32,048 nt of DNA from Pseudomonadota bacterium (lineage in GTDB: Bacteria > Pseudomonadota > Gammaproteobacteria > PS1 > Pseudothioglobaceae). The position numbers were made by a program, and so were the translations under genes. Below are positions 1-5,315 of this stretch, one piece after another; within the stretch, counting starts at the first letter, position 1, and each line of letters opens with the position of its first letter. The notes under the pieces are model-generated. The model did not search any database. It had not been told where the DNA came from and saw only the letters and a program-made list of their open reading frames with translations. The stretch is taken from positions 1 through 32,048 of the forward strand of contig JAHZJR010000131.1 in NCBI GenBank assembly GCA_022600805.1, written 5' to 3'.

Positions 1-2
1 CT

Positions 3-1028
3 GAACAACAACCACAAACAGAAGAAATTGCTGATAAGACAGAGCGTATTAAAAGATTAGAAGCACTCAAAAAAATATTAAATGATCCAAAGAACACAAC
101 TAAAAAAGGAACTTTTGATAGAAGAAAGATAGGTAAGCTAAGAAAAGAGTTTTTAAATTATACAAGGTATATGGCTAGCTCAGCAGGTTCATTTGTAAAT
201 GAAGATGCAGTTAATCAAGCATTACAACTCTATGGAGTATTAACAGGTGATTTAGCAACAGCTAGTCTAGCTTCACTAGGAGTTAATGAAAGAACAGATG
301 CATATCAAATGTTAGCTGATGCATTAAATAGAAGTCTTAACACAGAAGTATTTACTCGTAAGAACTGTAAAAAGTCTCTTATGGTAACTTTATATGGTTC
401 ACAAAATGGTGCTACTGAAATTCTCAATGCAATGAAAATGCATGACAGTATGGAACTAGCCAACAAACTAGGTCTACAAGGTGTAGATGATGAATGGTTG
501 GACAAAGAATTCAATCTAGCTATGGCTACTATTGCACCTAAAGCTATGGAGGCTATGGAGTGTATGCAAGAACTTAATGATGAAAACATTGGAATATACA
601 ACTGGGTAATGCCTGATGGTTTCAGAGTTAAATATGATGTTAAATCTAATCAATCAGTTGAACTAAAAGCTAAATCTCGTGGTGGAATAAACTTCTCCTA
701 CAGTGGTTCTCACAAAGTCTATGCACCATCTAAATTCAATCGTGGTATGTCTCCTAATATTATTCACTCAGTCGATGGATATGTAGCGAGACAAATGGTT
801 AGACGTATGGGTGATAAGTTCATTAGTACAATCCATGACCAATTCAACTGTAGAGCTTGTGATGCACATATAATGCAACAGAACTATAATGACATCATGG
901 TAGAATTGCTGAACAGTGACTTGCTTAATGATATTATTAAACAAATCAATCCAAATGCAAGAACTATCAATAAATCAAATACACTAACAGAAGAGCTTAT
1001 TCAGTCTTCTTCTTACAGTATCTCTTAA
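3..1028 (+). CDS. Single-subunit (T7/N4-type) DNA-directed RNA polymerase, C-terminal part (5' partial)
   Basis: The reading frame is open from the left edge, so the ATG at 171 is internal and the real start lies outside the window. Counting from that ATG, residues 62-77 align without gaps with the T7 RNA polymerase motif B segment, including Arg63, Lys67, Tyr75 and Gly76. The palm aspartate of motif A fits Asp12 (DAVNQALQ against DGSCSGIQ). Motif C is HDQ at 222-224, preceded by SPNIIHSVDG, which matches APNFVHSQDG in T7. The protein ends SSSYSIS, in place of the FAFA foot of T7. It should transcribe phage middle or late genes in the cytoplasm. The spacing between motifs B and C is shorter than in T7, closer to N4 RNAPII-type enzymes. 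Whether it is one chain or a split polymerase cannot be decided here. Confidence 0.9.
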   Translation, partial: EQQPQTEEIADKTERIKRLEALKKILNDPKNTTKKGTFDRRKIGKLRKEFLNYTRYMASSAGSFVNEDAVNQALQLYGVLTGDLATASLASLGVNERTDAYQMLADALNRSLNTEVFTRKNCKKSLMVTLYGSQNGATEILNAMKMHDSMELANKLGLQGVDDEWLDKEFNLAMATIAPKAMEAMECMQELNDENIGIYNWVMPDGFRVKYDVKSNQSVELKAKSRGGINFSYSGSHKVYAPSKFNRGMSPNIIHSVDGYVARQMVRRMGDKFISTIHDQFNCRACDAHIMQQNYNDIMVELLNSDLLNDIIKQINPNARTINKSNTLTEELIQSSSYSIS

Positions 1029-1348
1029 TGGCTAATTCTACATGGACAAATCAGTACAAGCTAGAGAAAGGCAAAATATATCTAGCGGTCCTAAGAGTAG
1101 ATGAAACAATATTCTACAAAATTGGATACACACTAAGCGAACCAAGATTAAGAGTAGAATCATGGTTATACAAAAAGAATATTAACGCTGAAATACTAGA
1201 ATTGATATACTTTAAAACAAAGGAACCCTTCAAGAAAGAACAGCATATACACAAACAACTCTGTTCATACTCAAACTACCAAGAATTAAATGAGACGTAT
1301 CTACAAGCAATTGAAATCAAAACAGCTTTTCTCACATTGTGTGAGTAG
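1028..1348 (+). CDS. Small GIY-YIG-like protein (T5orf172-type), possible homing endonuclease
   Basis: A 106-residue protein whose ATG overlaps the polymerase stop codon (TAATG). It contains KIYLAVLR followed by FYKIGYT and a downstream arginine pair (residues 16-43). This resembles the GIY...KIG(Y/R)T core of the T5orf172/MUG113 branch of GIY-YIG nucleases. The catalytic glutamate expected near the C-terminal half is not certain; KEQHIHKQL is the best candidate region. There is no good Shine-Dalgarno before the start, so translation is probably coupled to the polymerase gene. Such ORFs are often mobile endonucleases beside polymerase or nucleotide-metabolism genes. It could also be an inactive relative. 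Confidence 0.55.
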   Translation: MANSTWTNQYKLEKGKIYLAVLRVDETIFYKIGYTLSEPRLRVESWLYKKNINAEILELIYFKTKEPFKKEQHIHKQLCSYSNYQELNETYLQAIEIKTAFLTLCE

Positions 1349-1358
1349 TTGTTTTTTT
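1331..1358 (+). terminator. Probable rho-independent terminator after the polymerase/GIY-YIG pair
   Basis: CTCACA-TTG-TGTGAG forms a 6-bp stem with a 3-base loop and is followed, after six bases, by a run of seven T. It overlaps the last codons of the GIY-YIG-like ORF, as is common in compact phage genomes. The gap between stem and T-run is a little long, so it may be weak. Confidence 0.5.
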
Positions 1359-1372
1359 CAAGACTGGCAAAG

Positions 1373-1558
1373 TGCTATTGAAATGGAAACTGGTCCAGTT
1401 CGTACATAGCAATGTTTTAGTCCATCTACCCGATGGACAATCTCCTGCCCGTCGATTTGGATTCTCTCTATTAATAGTCGCTACCGCTGGGTCCACTACG
1501 TGGGGTGCTTTCTTCGAAAGCTTCCTCAGTGATTAAAAAGACACTACGTAGTTGTCTT
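1373..1558 (+). ncRNA. Hairpin-rich non-coding segment, candidate structured RNA or leader
   Basis: About 200 bases without a plausible ORF and clearly richer in G+C than the flanks. Several inverted repeats follow one another: TGCTAT/ATAGCA (1373-1378 with 1406-1411) enclosing AACTG-GTC-CAGTT; GTCCATC-TACCC-GATGGAC (1420-1438); CCAC-TAC-GTGG (1493-1503); GCTTTC-TTC-GAAAGC (1507-1521); and AAGAC...GTCTT around the palindrome ACTACGTAGT (1538-1558). The octamer CACTACGT occurs twice, in two of these elements. The segment lies between a terminator and the first gene of the next unit, so it may be a 5' leader, a processing site or a stand-alone RNA. I could not match it to a known RNA family. 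Confidence 0.45.
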
Positions 1559-1623
1559 AACAATCTAGCTTCCCTTTAGGGTTAATGAATGAGATTATCA
1601 AACAAAACAGAAAGGTCCAAATT

Positions 1624-1851
1624 ATGGCATACACTAACAATAACACAACACAAAGAACATACAGCACTGAACCAGAAGAAATGCTTAAAGAAGCAAAACA
1701 GATGGCTAAGAGAGAATTTACTACTACTAAAGCAGTAATTGAACGTCTAGGACAAAAGATTGATGATGAGATTGTTGCAGAAGCATTAATCCAAGTTAAA
1801 TATGACCAAATTGTAAATGCACGTACTAAACGTGTAACTTACTTTGATTAA
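1624..1851 (+). CDS. Hypothetical small protein (75 aa)
   Basis: The ORF track starts this frame at 1585, but the ATG at 1624 has the better ribosome binding site (GAAAGG, eight bases upstream). The 1585 start has none. The product is hydrophilic, asparagine/threonine-rich at the start and helical and charged afterwards, and ends VTYFD. It opens the run of small genes and is followed ten bases later by the next gene, with AAGGAG overlapping its stop codon. I recognise no family. Confidence 0.7.
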   Translation: MAYTNNNTTQRTYSTEPEEMLKEAKQMAKREFTTTKAVIERLGQKIDDEIVAEALIQVKYDQIVNARTKRVTYFD

Positions 1852-1860
1852 GGAGATAAA

Positions 1861-2049
1861 ATGAATTTTAATGTAGGTGATTTAGTACACGTAGAGTCAT
1901 CAGAAAAAGATGCATTTTATAATGATTTCAAAACATATCAAGGAAAAGTGACAGGATTTGAACGGACTGGAGGCTGTTACATTAATGAAAAATACTTTCT
2001 TCAGTTAGAAGGTCAAAGTGAACTTAATTTAGTGAGAAAAGCAAAATGA
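1861..2049 (+). CDS. Hypothetical small protein, SH3/KOW-like beta fold possible
   Basis: 62 residues, preceded by an excellent AAGGAG six bases before the ATG. The pattern VGDLVHVES near residue 5, then YQGKVTGF and FLQLEG, alternates hydrophobic and polar residues as in small SH3-like barrels (KOW or DUF-type phage proteins). This is a fold impression only. It overlaps the next gene by four bases (ATGA). Confidence 0.7.
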   Translation: MNFNVGDLVHVESSEKDAFYNDFKTYQGKVTGFERTGGCYINEKYFLQLEGQSELNLVRKAK

Positions 2050-2279
2050 TTGATGAAAGTTACAAACCTATGATAGGTGATAAATTAACATGGAAAGGCA
2101 ATGGCACCATGATGAAAACTGAATACGAAGTATACGAGGTAAAATCAAATGGAACTGCTGAATTAACAGACAATGGAGATGATTGGTTTTTGAACGGATG
2201 GATAGTTCAGATGTATAAAGGCTCGAAGGAATATCTTGGAGAGATTGTGAAAGTAGAACTAAAGGAACGAAATGAATAA
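2046..2279 (+). CDS. Hypothetical small protein (77 aa)
   Basis: Translationally coupled to the previous gene through ATGA. The sequence GDKLTWKGNGT, then YEVYEVKSNGTAEL, then DWFLNGWIV, suggests a small beta-rich domain comparable to its upstream neighbour, perhaps an ancient duplication. No recognised motif or catalytic residue pattern. Function unknown. Confidence 0.65.
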   Translation: MIDESYKPMIGDKLTWKGNGTMMKTEYEVYEVKSNGTAELTDNGDDWFLNGWIVQMYKGSKEYLGEIVKVELKERNE

Positions 2280-2349
2280 CATTATTAAAGAAAAGAAACC
2301 TATCCCTAAAGAAGGAATGGATGAAGAAGAAGGTTACACATGGCTGTAA
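2272..2349 (+). CDS. Possible very small ORF (25 aa)
   Basis: ATG AAT AAC with AAAGGA five bases upstream, ending TAA at 2347-2349. It overlaps both neighbours, and the next gene starts inside it at 2340. The product is a charged 25-mer. It may be a real micropeptide, or just a coupling ORF that carries ribosomes to the next start. Confidence 0.3.
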   Translation: MNNIIKEKKPIPKEGMDEEEGYTWL

Positions 2350-2570
2350 CAGGAACATCTAAAGAGAAATATCCAGAAAAGAGAGCATGGTTTCAACCTG
2401 AACTAAGAGCATTCCTAAAAGAGATTAATATGCTTGAAGAAGCAACAAAGAATGCAGAGTACAGATGGTCAGAAGACTTATGGGAATCATTCTCTTGGGC
2501 AGATTCACCTGAAGGATTTATTGTTTGGGAGAACTTACAAAAGGAGTTTCAGACATGGAAGAATCAGTAA
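2340..2570 (+). CDS. Hypothetical small protein (76 aa)
   Basis: Starts at ATG with GAAGAAGG six bases upstream. The 76-residue product is rich in Trp, Glu and Lys (EYRWSEDLWESFSWADSPEG) and predicted to be helical. Its 3' end contains the Shine-Dalgarno and start of the next gene. No family recognised. Confidence 0.6.
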   Translation: MAVTGTSKEKYPEKRAWFQPELRAFLKEINMLEEATKNAEYRWSEDLWESFSWADSPEGFIVWENLQKEFQTWKNQ

Positions 2571-2773
2571 GAGGCGATGGTTCAACAGCTAATTACTATG
2601 AGTTACCTGAAGGAGCTACACAACTAAGAGATATCATTAAACATAAAAAGATGTCTCATAGTATTGGTGAAGCATTTTGTGCTTTATATAGATTAAATGA
2701 TAATGGTGAAAGAGAACGTAATTTACGTAAAGCTCTAAGCTATATCCAATTTGAATTAAAGGAATACGAATGA
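2555..2773 (+). CDS. DUF3310-like small phage protein
   Basis: The ORF track begins at 2525, but AAAGGAG lies eight bases before the ATG at 2555, which is the better start (72 residues). The core YYELPEG, then LRDIIKHKKMSHSIGEAFCALYRL, then RNLRKALSYIQFEL, follows the layout of the DUF3310/SaV-like family: an early tyrosine pair, a central helix that in relatives reads G..iKYlwR, and a final L.KA..Y helix. The function of that family is unknown. It overlaps the start of the membrane-protein gene downstream. Confidence 0.6.
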   Translation: MEESVRGDGSTANYYELPEGATQLRDIIKHKKMSHSIGEAFCALYRLNDNGERERNLRKALSYIQFELKEYE

Positions 2774-2933
2774 GAGAAACAGCAATTGTAATATTCATTA
2801 TAGCTTTTGCTACAGGATGGGTAATGAACATTGTCCAACTTGCATCAAATGATTATGAATTAGGTATGACTATTGTAAAGCAGTAGGAATTATAGTTGGA
2901 CCACTAGGTGCAATTTTAGGTTTTGTAGGGTAA
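2770..2933 (+). pseudogene. Small two-helix membrane protein interrupted by a frameshift
   Basis: The ATG at 2770 opens a 38-residue frame with a first membrane helix (AIVIFIIAFATGWVM), ending at TAG 2884-2886. The coding signal then continues in another frame as KAVGIIVGPLGAILGFVG, ending at TAA 2931-2933. That is a typical second helix of small phage membrane proteins, and it has no ATG, GTG or TTG of its own. Adding one A to the AAA run near 2878-2880 (GTAAAG to GTAAAAG) would fuse both parts into one 54-residue protein. It is therefore a one-base deletion, a sequencing error or, less likely, a frameshift-decoded gene. Confidence 0.6.
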
Positions 2934-2950
2934 TCCCTGCAAATAAGTAT

Positions 2951-3026
2951 GTCCTGTTAGCTCAGTGAATAGAGCAGTAGACTTCTAATCTACAGGTCAC
3001 TGGTTTGAATCCAGTACGGGATACCA
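2951..3026 (+). tRNA. tRNA-Arg (anticodon UCU)
   Basis: A complete cloverleaf can be drawn. The acceptor GTCCTGT pairs with ACGGGAT (two G-U type pairs). The D-stem is GCTC/GAGC, the anticodon stem GTAGA/TCTAC with loop CTTCTAA giving anticodon UCU, and the T-stem ACTGG/CCAGT with loop TTTGAAT. The discriminator A and CCA are encoded. It decodes AGA, the dominant arginine codon of these phage genes, so it probably supplements a scarce host tRNA. Confidence 0.95.
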
Positions 3027-3044
3027 TATAAATATTAAAACAAT

Positions 3045-3064
3045 AACAGTATTATTTTACTGTT
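3045..3064 (+). other. Perfect inverted repeat in the tRNA-to-gene gap
   Basis: AACAGTA-TTATTT-TACTGTT is a 7-bp perfect stem with a 6-base loop, located between the tRNA 3' end and the next gene. No T-run follows, so it is not a standard terminator. It may help define the tRNA 3' end, act as a processing signal, or be part of a promoter. Confidence 0.4.
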
Positions 3065-3086
3065 TATATAAGGACAAGGATACAAA

Positions 3087-3323
3087 ATGAGAATTGAAAA
3101 GAGCGAACAGACAATAGTCATCACAGACCCACAACGAAGAGTTTATAACGGATGTATACACAGCTACGAGACAGTATTTAAAGATTGGGAAGTTCTTGAA
3201 TCAAACCTATCTGAGGATAAGGCTAAAAAGAGACTAAAATTCTGGAATGAACTAAGCGATTTTGCAGTCTCTCAGCGTGGTGAAAGCAGTAGAACCAAAT
3301 ATCGAATTACTAAGGATGAATAA
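3087..3323 (+). CDS. Hypothetical protein (78 aa)
   Basis: ATG preceded by AAGGA with six bases between. The 78-residue product is charged, with a beta-like N-terminal half (EQTIVITDPQRRVYNGCI) and a helical, lysine-rich C-terminal half. Its stop overlaps the start of the next small gene (TAATG). Nothing in it points to a function. Confidence 0.7.
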   Translation: MRIEKSEQTIVITDPQRRVYNGCIHSYETVFKDWEVLESNLSEDKAKKRLKFWNELSDFAVSQRGESSRTKYRITKDE

Positions 3324-3490
3324 TGATTGATTTCTGGACAAACAGAGACATTGAAGAGTTGTTACATAAACAAAGACTACATATAGATGATTACATACAA
3401 ATTAAACAAATTAGAGCTGAAGTTAAAGGAGAAATCTTATTAGCTTTAGGGGTAGCACTGTTTATAGTAGGAATTACAATTGGAAGTTAA
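3323..3490 (+). CDS. Small membrane protein (55 aa), C-terminal anchor
   Basis: Too short for the ORF track. ATG at 3323 overlaps the previous stop (TAATG), with GGATGAATA upstream. The first 37 residues are charged and helical, and the last 18 (ILLALGVALFIVGITIGS) form one transmembrane helix with only two residues after it. This is a tail-anchored, single-pass layout. The 3' end contains the start of the next gene. Function unknown. Confidence 0.65.
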   Translation: MIDFWTNRDIEELLHKQRLHIDDYIQIKQIRAEVKGEILLALGVALFIVGITIGS

Positions 3491-3701
3491 AGAAGTACAA
3501 CTACTGTACGGATTAGACGTAGATACGACATTATGGAATAGTATGCCATACAGCTTTGTTTTACGTATAAAGGTTAAATTAGCTAAACGTAGAGCTAAGG
3601 TACTCCAGAACGTTAATTATAGATGGAGAGATACAGTAGGTGTAACTAGGTGCTTAAATGCAGTTAAACACAATGAAAAATTATTAAAGGAATTAGACTA
3701 A
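3480..3701 (+). CDS. Hypothetical basic protein (73 aa), TTG start
   Basis: Begins with TTG at 3480; AGGA lies seven bases upstream inside the preceding membrane-protein gene. The 73-residue product is very basic in the middle (RIKVKLAKRRAKVLQ) and ends with a helix rich in Asn and Lys, which could suit nucleic-acid binding. It is followed by an overlapping ATG (TAATG). No family recognised. Confidence 0.6.
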   Translation: MEVKEVQLLYGLDVDTTLWNSMPYSFVLRIKVKLAKRRAKVLQNVNYRWRDTVGVTRCLNAVKHNEKLLKELD

Positions 3702-3889
3702 TGGATTTTAAAGCAGAAAAAATAGTAATCAAAACAACTGGGATAGAAAAAGTAACTTTAGTGGATGTAGAAGTTATTGTAAATCCAAAGAGAATTATAG
3801 TGGTTCAAGAATATTTAAATAAACAAACAACATTCAATAAAGATGCAATCATTTACATGGAAGTAACAGGGAAACGATATGTCAGCTAA
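3701..3889 (+). CDS. Hypothetical small protein (62 aa)
   Basis: Coupled to the upstream gene by TAATG. Most of the product alternates hydrophobic and charged residues (EKIVIKTTG, TLVDVEVIVNPKRIIVV), suggesting a compact beta-sheet domain. It overlaps the GNAT-like gene by eleven bases. Function unknown. Confidence 0.6.
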   Translation: MDFKAEKIVIKTTGIEKVTLVDVEVIVNPKRIIVVQEYLNKQTTFNKDAIIYMEVTGKRYVS

Positions 3890-4814
3890 ATATTGGAGAT
3901 TCTACTATATCTTTCAAGAGCTATTAGCTCAGAATAAGACATTCATGGAGACTGTAGTATCTACTGAATCAGGTACAGGTAATGGAGTAAGACCAGAGAG
4001 TTCTTTACCATTTAAACTAAATGATATTGCACATGATTGTGCTAGGATTGAAATGGGAATAGATTATAAAGACAAACAATCAATTCATCATTATGAAGTT
4101 ATGAAAAGTCATCCTAGAATCATTTTAAGACGTTCTAAGGACAAAAGTAACTACAAAGCAGTAAAATGTACCAGAGAAGATTATATTGAGCTTCTAGGGT
4201 GCTTAAAAGACGATTTAAGAGCTATGCTAGATGATGATAATGATATACAATCGGATAATTACTATTTCATTGTTAATTCCATCAATGAACCAATAGCAGG
4301 ATTTACTACAAATGGAAATGGATACTTAGGTGGGTTCTTTTCATTATTAAAAGGTAAAGGTGAAGAATTCTACAAAATAAGATTAGACCAAGCATTAATG
4401 GATGCAAACATTAATGTAGAAGAATTCAAATTGTTTTGTACAGGAGACTTCTTGAGAGAATTCTATGAGAGACATGGATTTGAAGTATCTTCTATTGTAA
4501 TATGGGATGATAATCATGCACCTGATAAATGGGATTATGATAAACATGGTAGACCTAATCTATATATGATGAGAGCAAGTGTAAGTGCATTAGCAGAGGT
4601 TTCTAATATGAAAACATCAGATATGTTAGCTATGATAGAAGCATATTCAATTGAACCAAAATGGGAAACGTTTACTAATAAAGAAGGAAGTAAGATAGAA
4701 TATTTATCATATGATACTATCGAGGTAATAAAAACAGTATTGGTAGATATTGAGAGGAAGAGGAAGGTAGAAAAACCAATAACTCAAGAAGAACTGGATG
4801 AAATTCCATTCTAG
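3879..4814 (+). CDS. GNAT-like acetyltransferase-fold protein (311 aa)
   Basis: The ATG has AGGG seven bases upstream. Residues about 127-215 read like a GNAT domain: YYFIVNS...EPIAGF as the central strands, NGYLGGFFSL as the acyl-CoA approach, and a late FLREFYERHGFEV (about 190-202) that matches the FYEKxGF signature of GNAT motif B. The N-terminal 120 residues and the acidic/lysine-rich C-terminus are not recognised. The family transfers acyl groups from acyl-CoA to amines or proteins, and in phages may modify host factors or phage proteins. Neither substrate nor activity can be read from the sequence. It ends the first small-gene run, before a 100-base gap. Confidence 0.5.
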   Translation: MSAKYWRFYYIFQELLAQNKTFMETVVSTESGTGNGVRPESSLPFKLNDIAHDCARIEMGIDYKDKQSIHHYEVMKSHPRIILRRSKDKSNYKAVKCTREDYIELLGCLKDDLRAMLDDDNDIQSDNYYFIVNSINEPIAGFTTNGNGYLGGFFSLLKGKGEEFYKIRLDQALMDANINVEEFKLFCTGDFLREFYERHGFEVSSIVIWDDNHAPDKWDYDKHGRPNLYMMRASVSALAEVSNMKTSDMLAMIEAYSIEPKWETFTNKEGSKIEYLSYDTIEVIKTVLVDIERKRKVEKPITQEELDEIPF

Positions 4815-4831
4815 CATATAAATATATATAG

Positions 4832-4891
4832 TAAGGTAGTAGTGGTAGTAGTAGTAGTAGTAATAACAATCTTCTACTTAAACTACCCTTA
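4832..4891 (+). repeat. GTA microsatellite within an imperfect inverted repeat
   Basis: The 100-base gap contains GGTAGTAGTGG(TAG)n, a short triplet repeat at 4835-4863. TAAGGTAGT (4832-4840) can pair with ACTACC-c-TTA (4882-4891) with a one-base bulge, and GTAG units can also pair with CTACTT (4874-4879). The rest of the gap is AT-rich leader ending in AAAAGGAAATAAATG. Repeat length may vary between isolates. Confidence 0.55.
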
Positions 4892-4914
4892 AAGAATTAA
4901 TTAAAAGGAAATAA

Positions 4915-5133
4915 ATGAAATATAGTAAAATTATATTGGAATGGGAACTTCCTTTTACTGAAGGCTTTAAAGGGAGCATTCCTAAAAACAGAAATGGAAA
5001 CAGAGGTATTGATGCACATGATTTTGAATTGCTTTGGATTATCCAAGATTGTAAATTGTGTAGTCAAAGAGACAAAAAGATAGCAAAGATTATATTAGAT
5101 GCTAGATTGCAAGAATTAGAGGAGTTATTATGA
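4915..5133 (+). CDS. Hypothetical protein (72 aa)
   Basis: AAAAGGAAATAA precedes the ATG. The 72-residue product starts YSKIILEWELPF and has a GNRGIDAHDF turn followed by a helical C-terminus with KIILDARLQELEELL. It is the first gene of the replication operon and overlaps the next gene by four bases (ATGA). No known domain seen. Confidence 0.65.
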   Translation: MKYSKIILEWELPFTEGFKGSIPKNRNGNRGIDAHDFELLWIIQDCKLCSQRDKKIAKIILDARLQELEELL

Positions 5134-5315
5134 TTTATGAATTAGAGTTTGATGAAGAGCTTACAGACTATGTAGATATCTACAGGAATGGAACTAGAAT
5201 ATCTTGGATAAGAAAAGATGGAACTCACTCAAGATACAGTACCGTACCAAAAGAATCAATGGTTAGGTTAAAAAGAATGGCAATGAAATTATTTAAGGAG
5301 TATGAGATTGAATAA
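5130..5315 (+). CDS. Hypothetical protein (61 aa)
   Basis: Starts within the stop of its neighbour (ATGA), with GAGGAG a few bases upstream. Composition is acidic at the N-terminus and basic at the C-terminus (MVRLKRMAMKLFKEYEIE). Its last codons carry the AAGGAG that serves the helicase-primase gene, so the two are probably co-translated. Function unknown. Confidence 0.6.
   Translation: MIYELEFDEELTDYVDIYRNGTRISWIRKDGTHSRYSTVPKESMVRLKRMAMKLFKEYEIE

Noticed and set aside
305-601. Minus-strand ORF of 98 aa
   Set aside because: Lies entirely opposite the RNA polymerase catalytic domain; its composition is that of a reverse-complement shadow, and no ribosome binding site is seen. The same holds for the other minus-strand ORFs in the track, including 27002-27415 opposite the acidic scaffold (a serine/cysteine-rich artefact).
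1028-1584. Group I intron interrupting the RNA polymerase gene
   Set aside because: Attractive because of the GIY-YIG ORF and hairpins, but I could not place the P, Q, R and S core elements, and joining the polymerase end to downstream sequence did not give a better C-terminus. Kept only as something to test.
4832-4864. CRISPR-like repeat
   Set aside because: Only a short triplet repeat without spacers.
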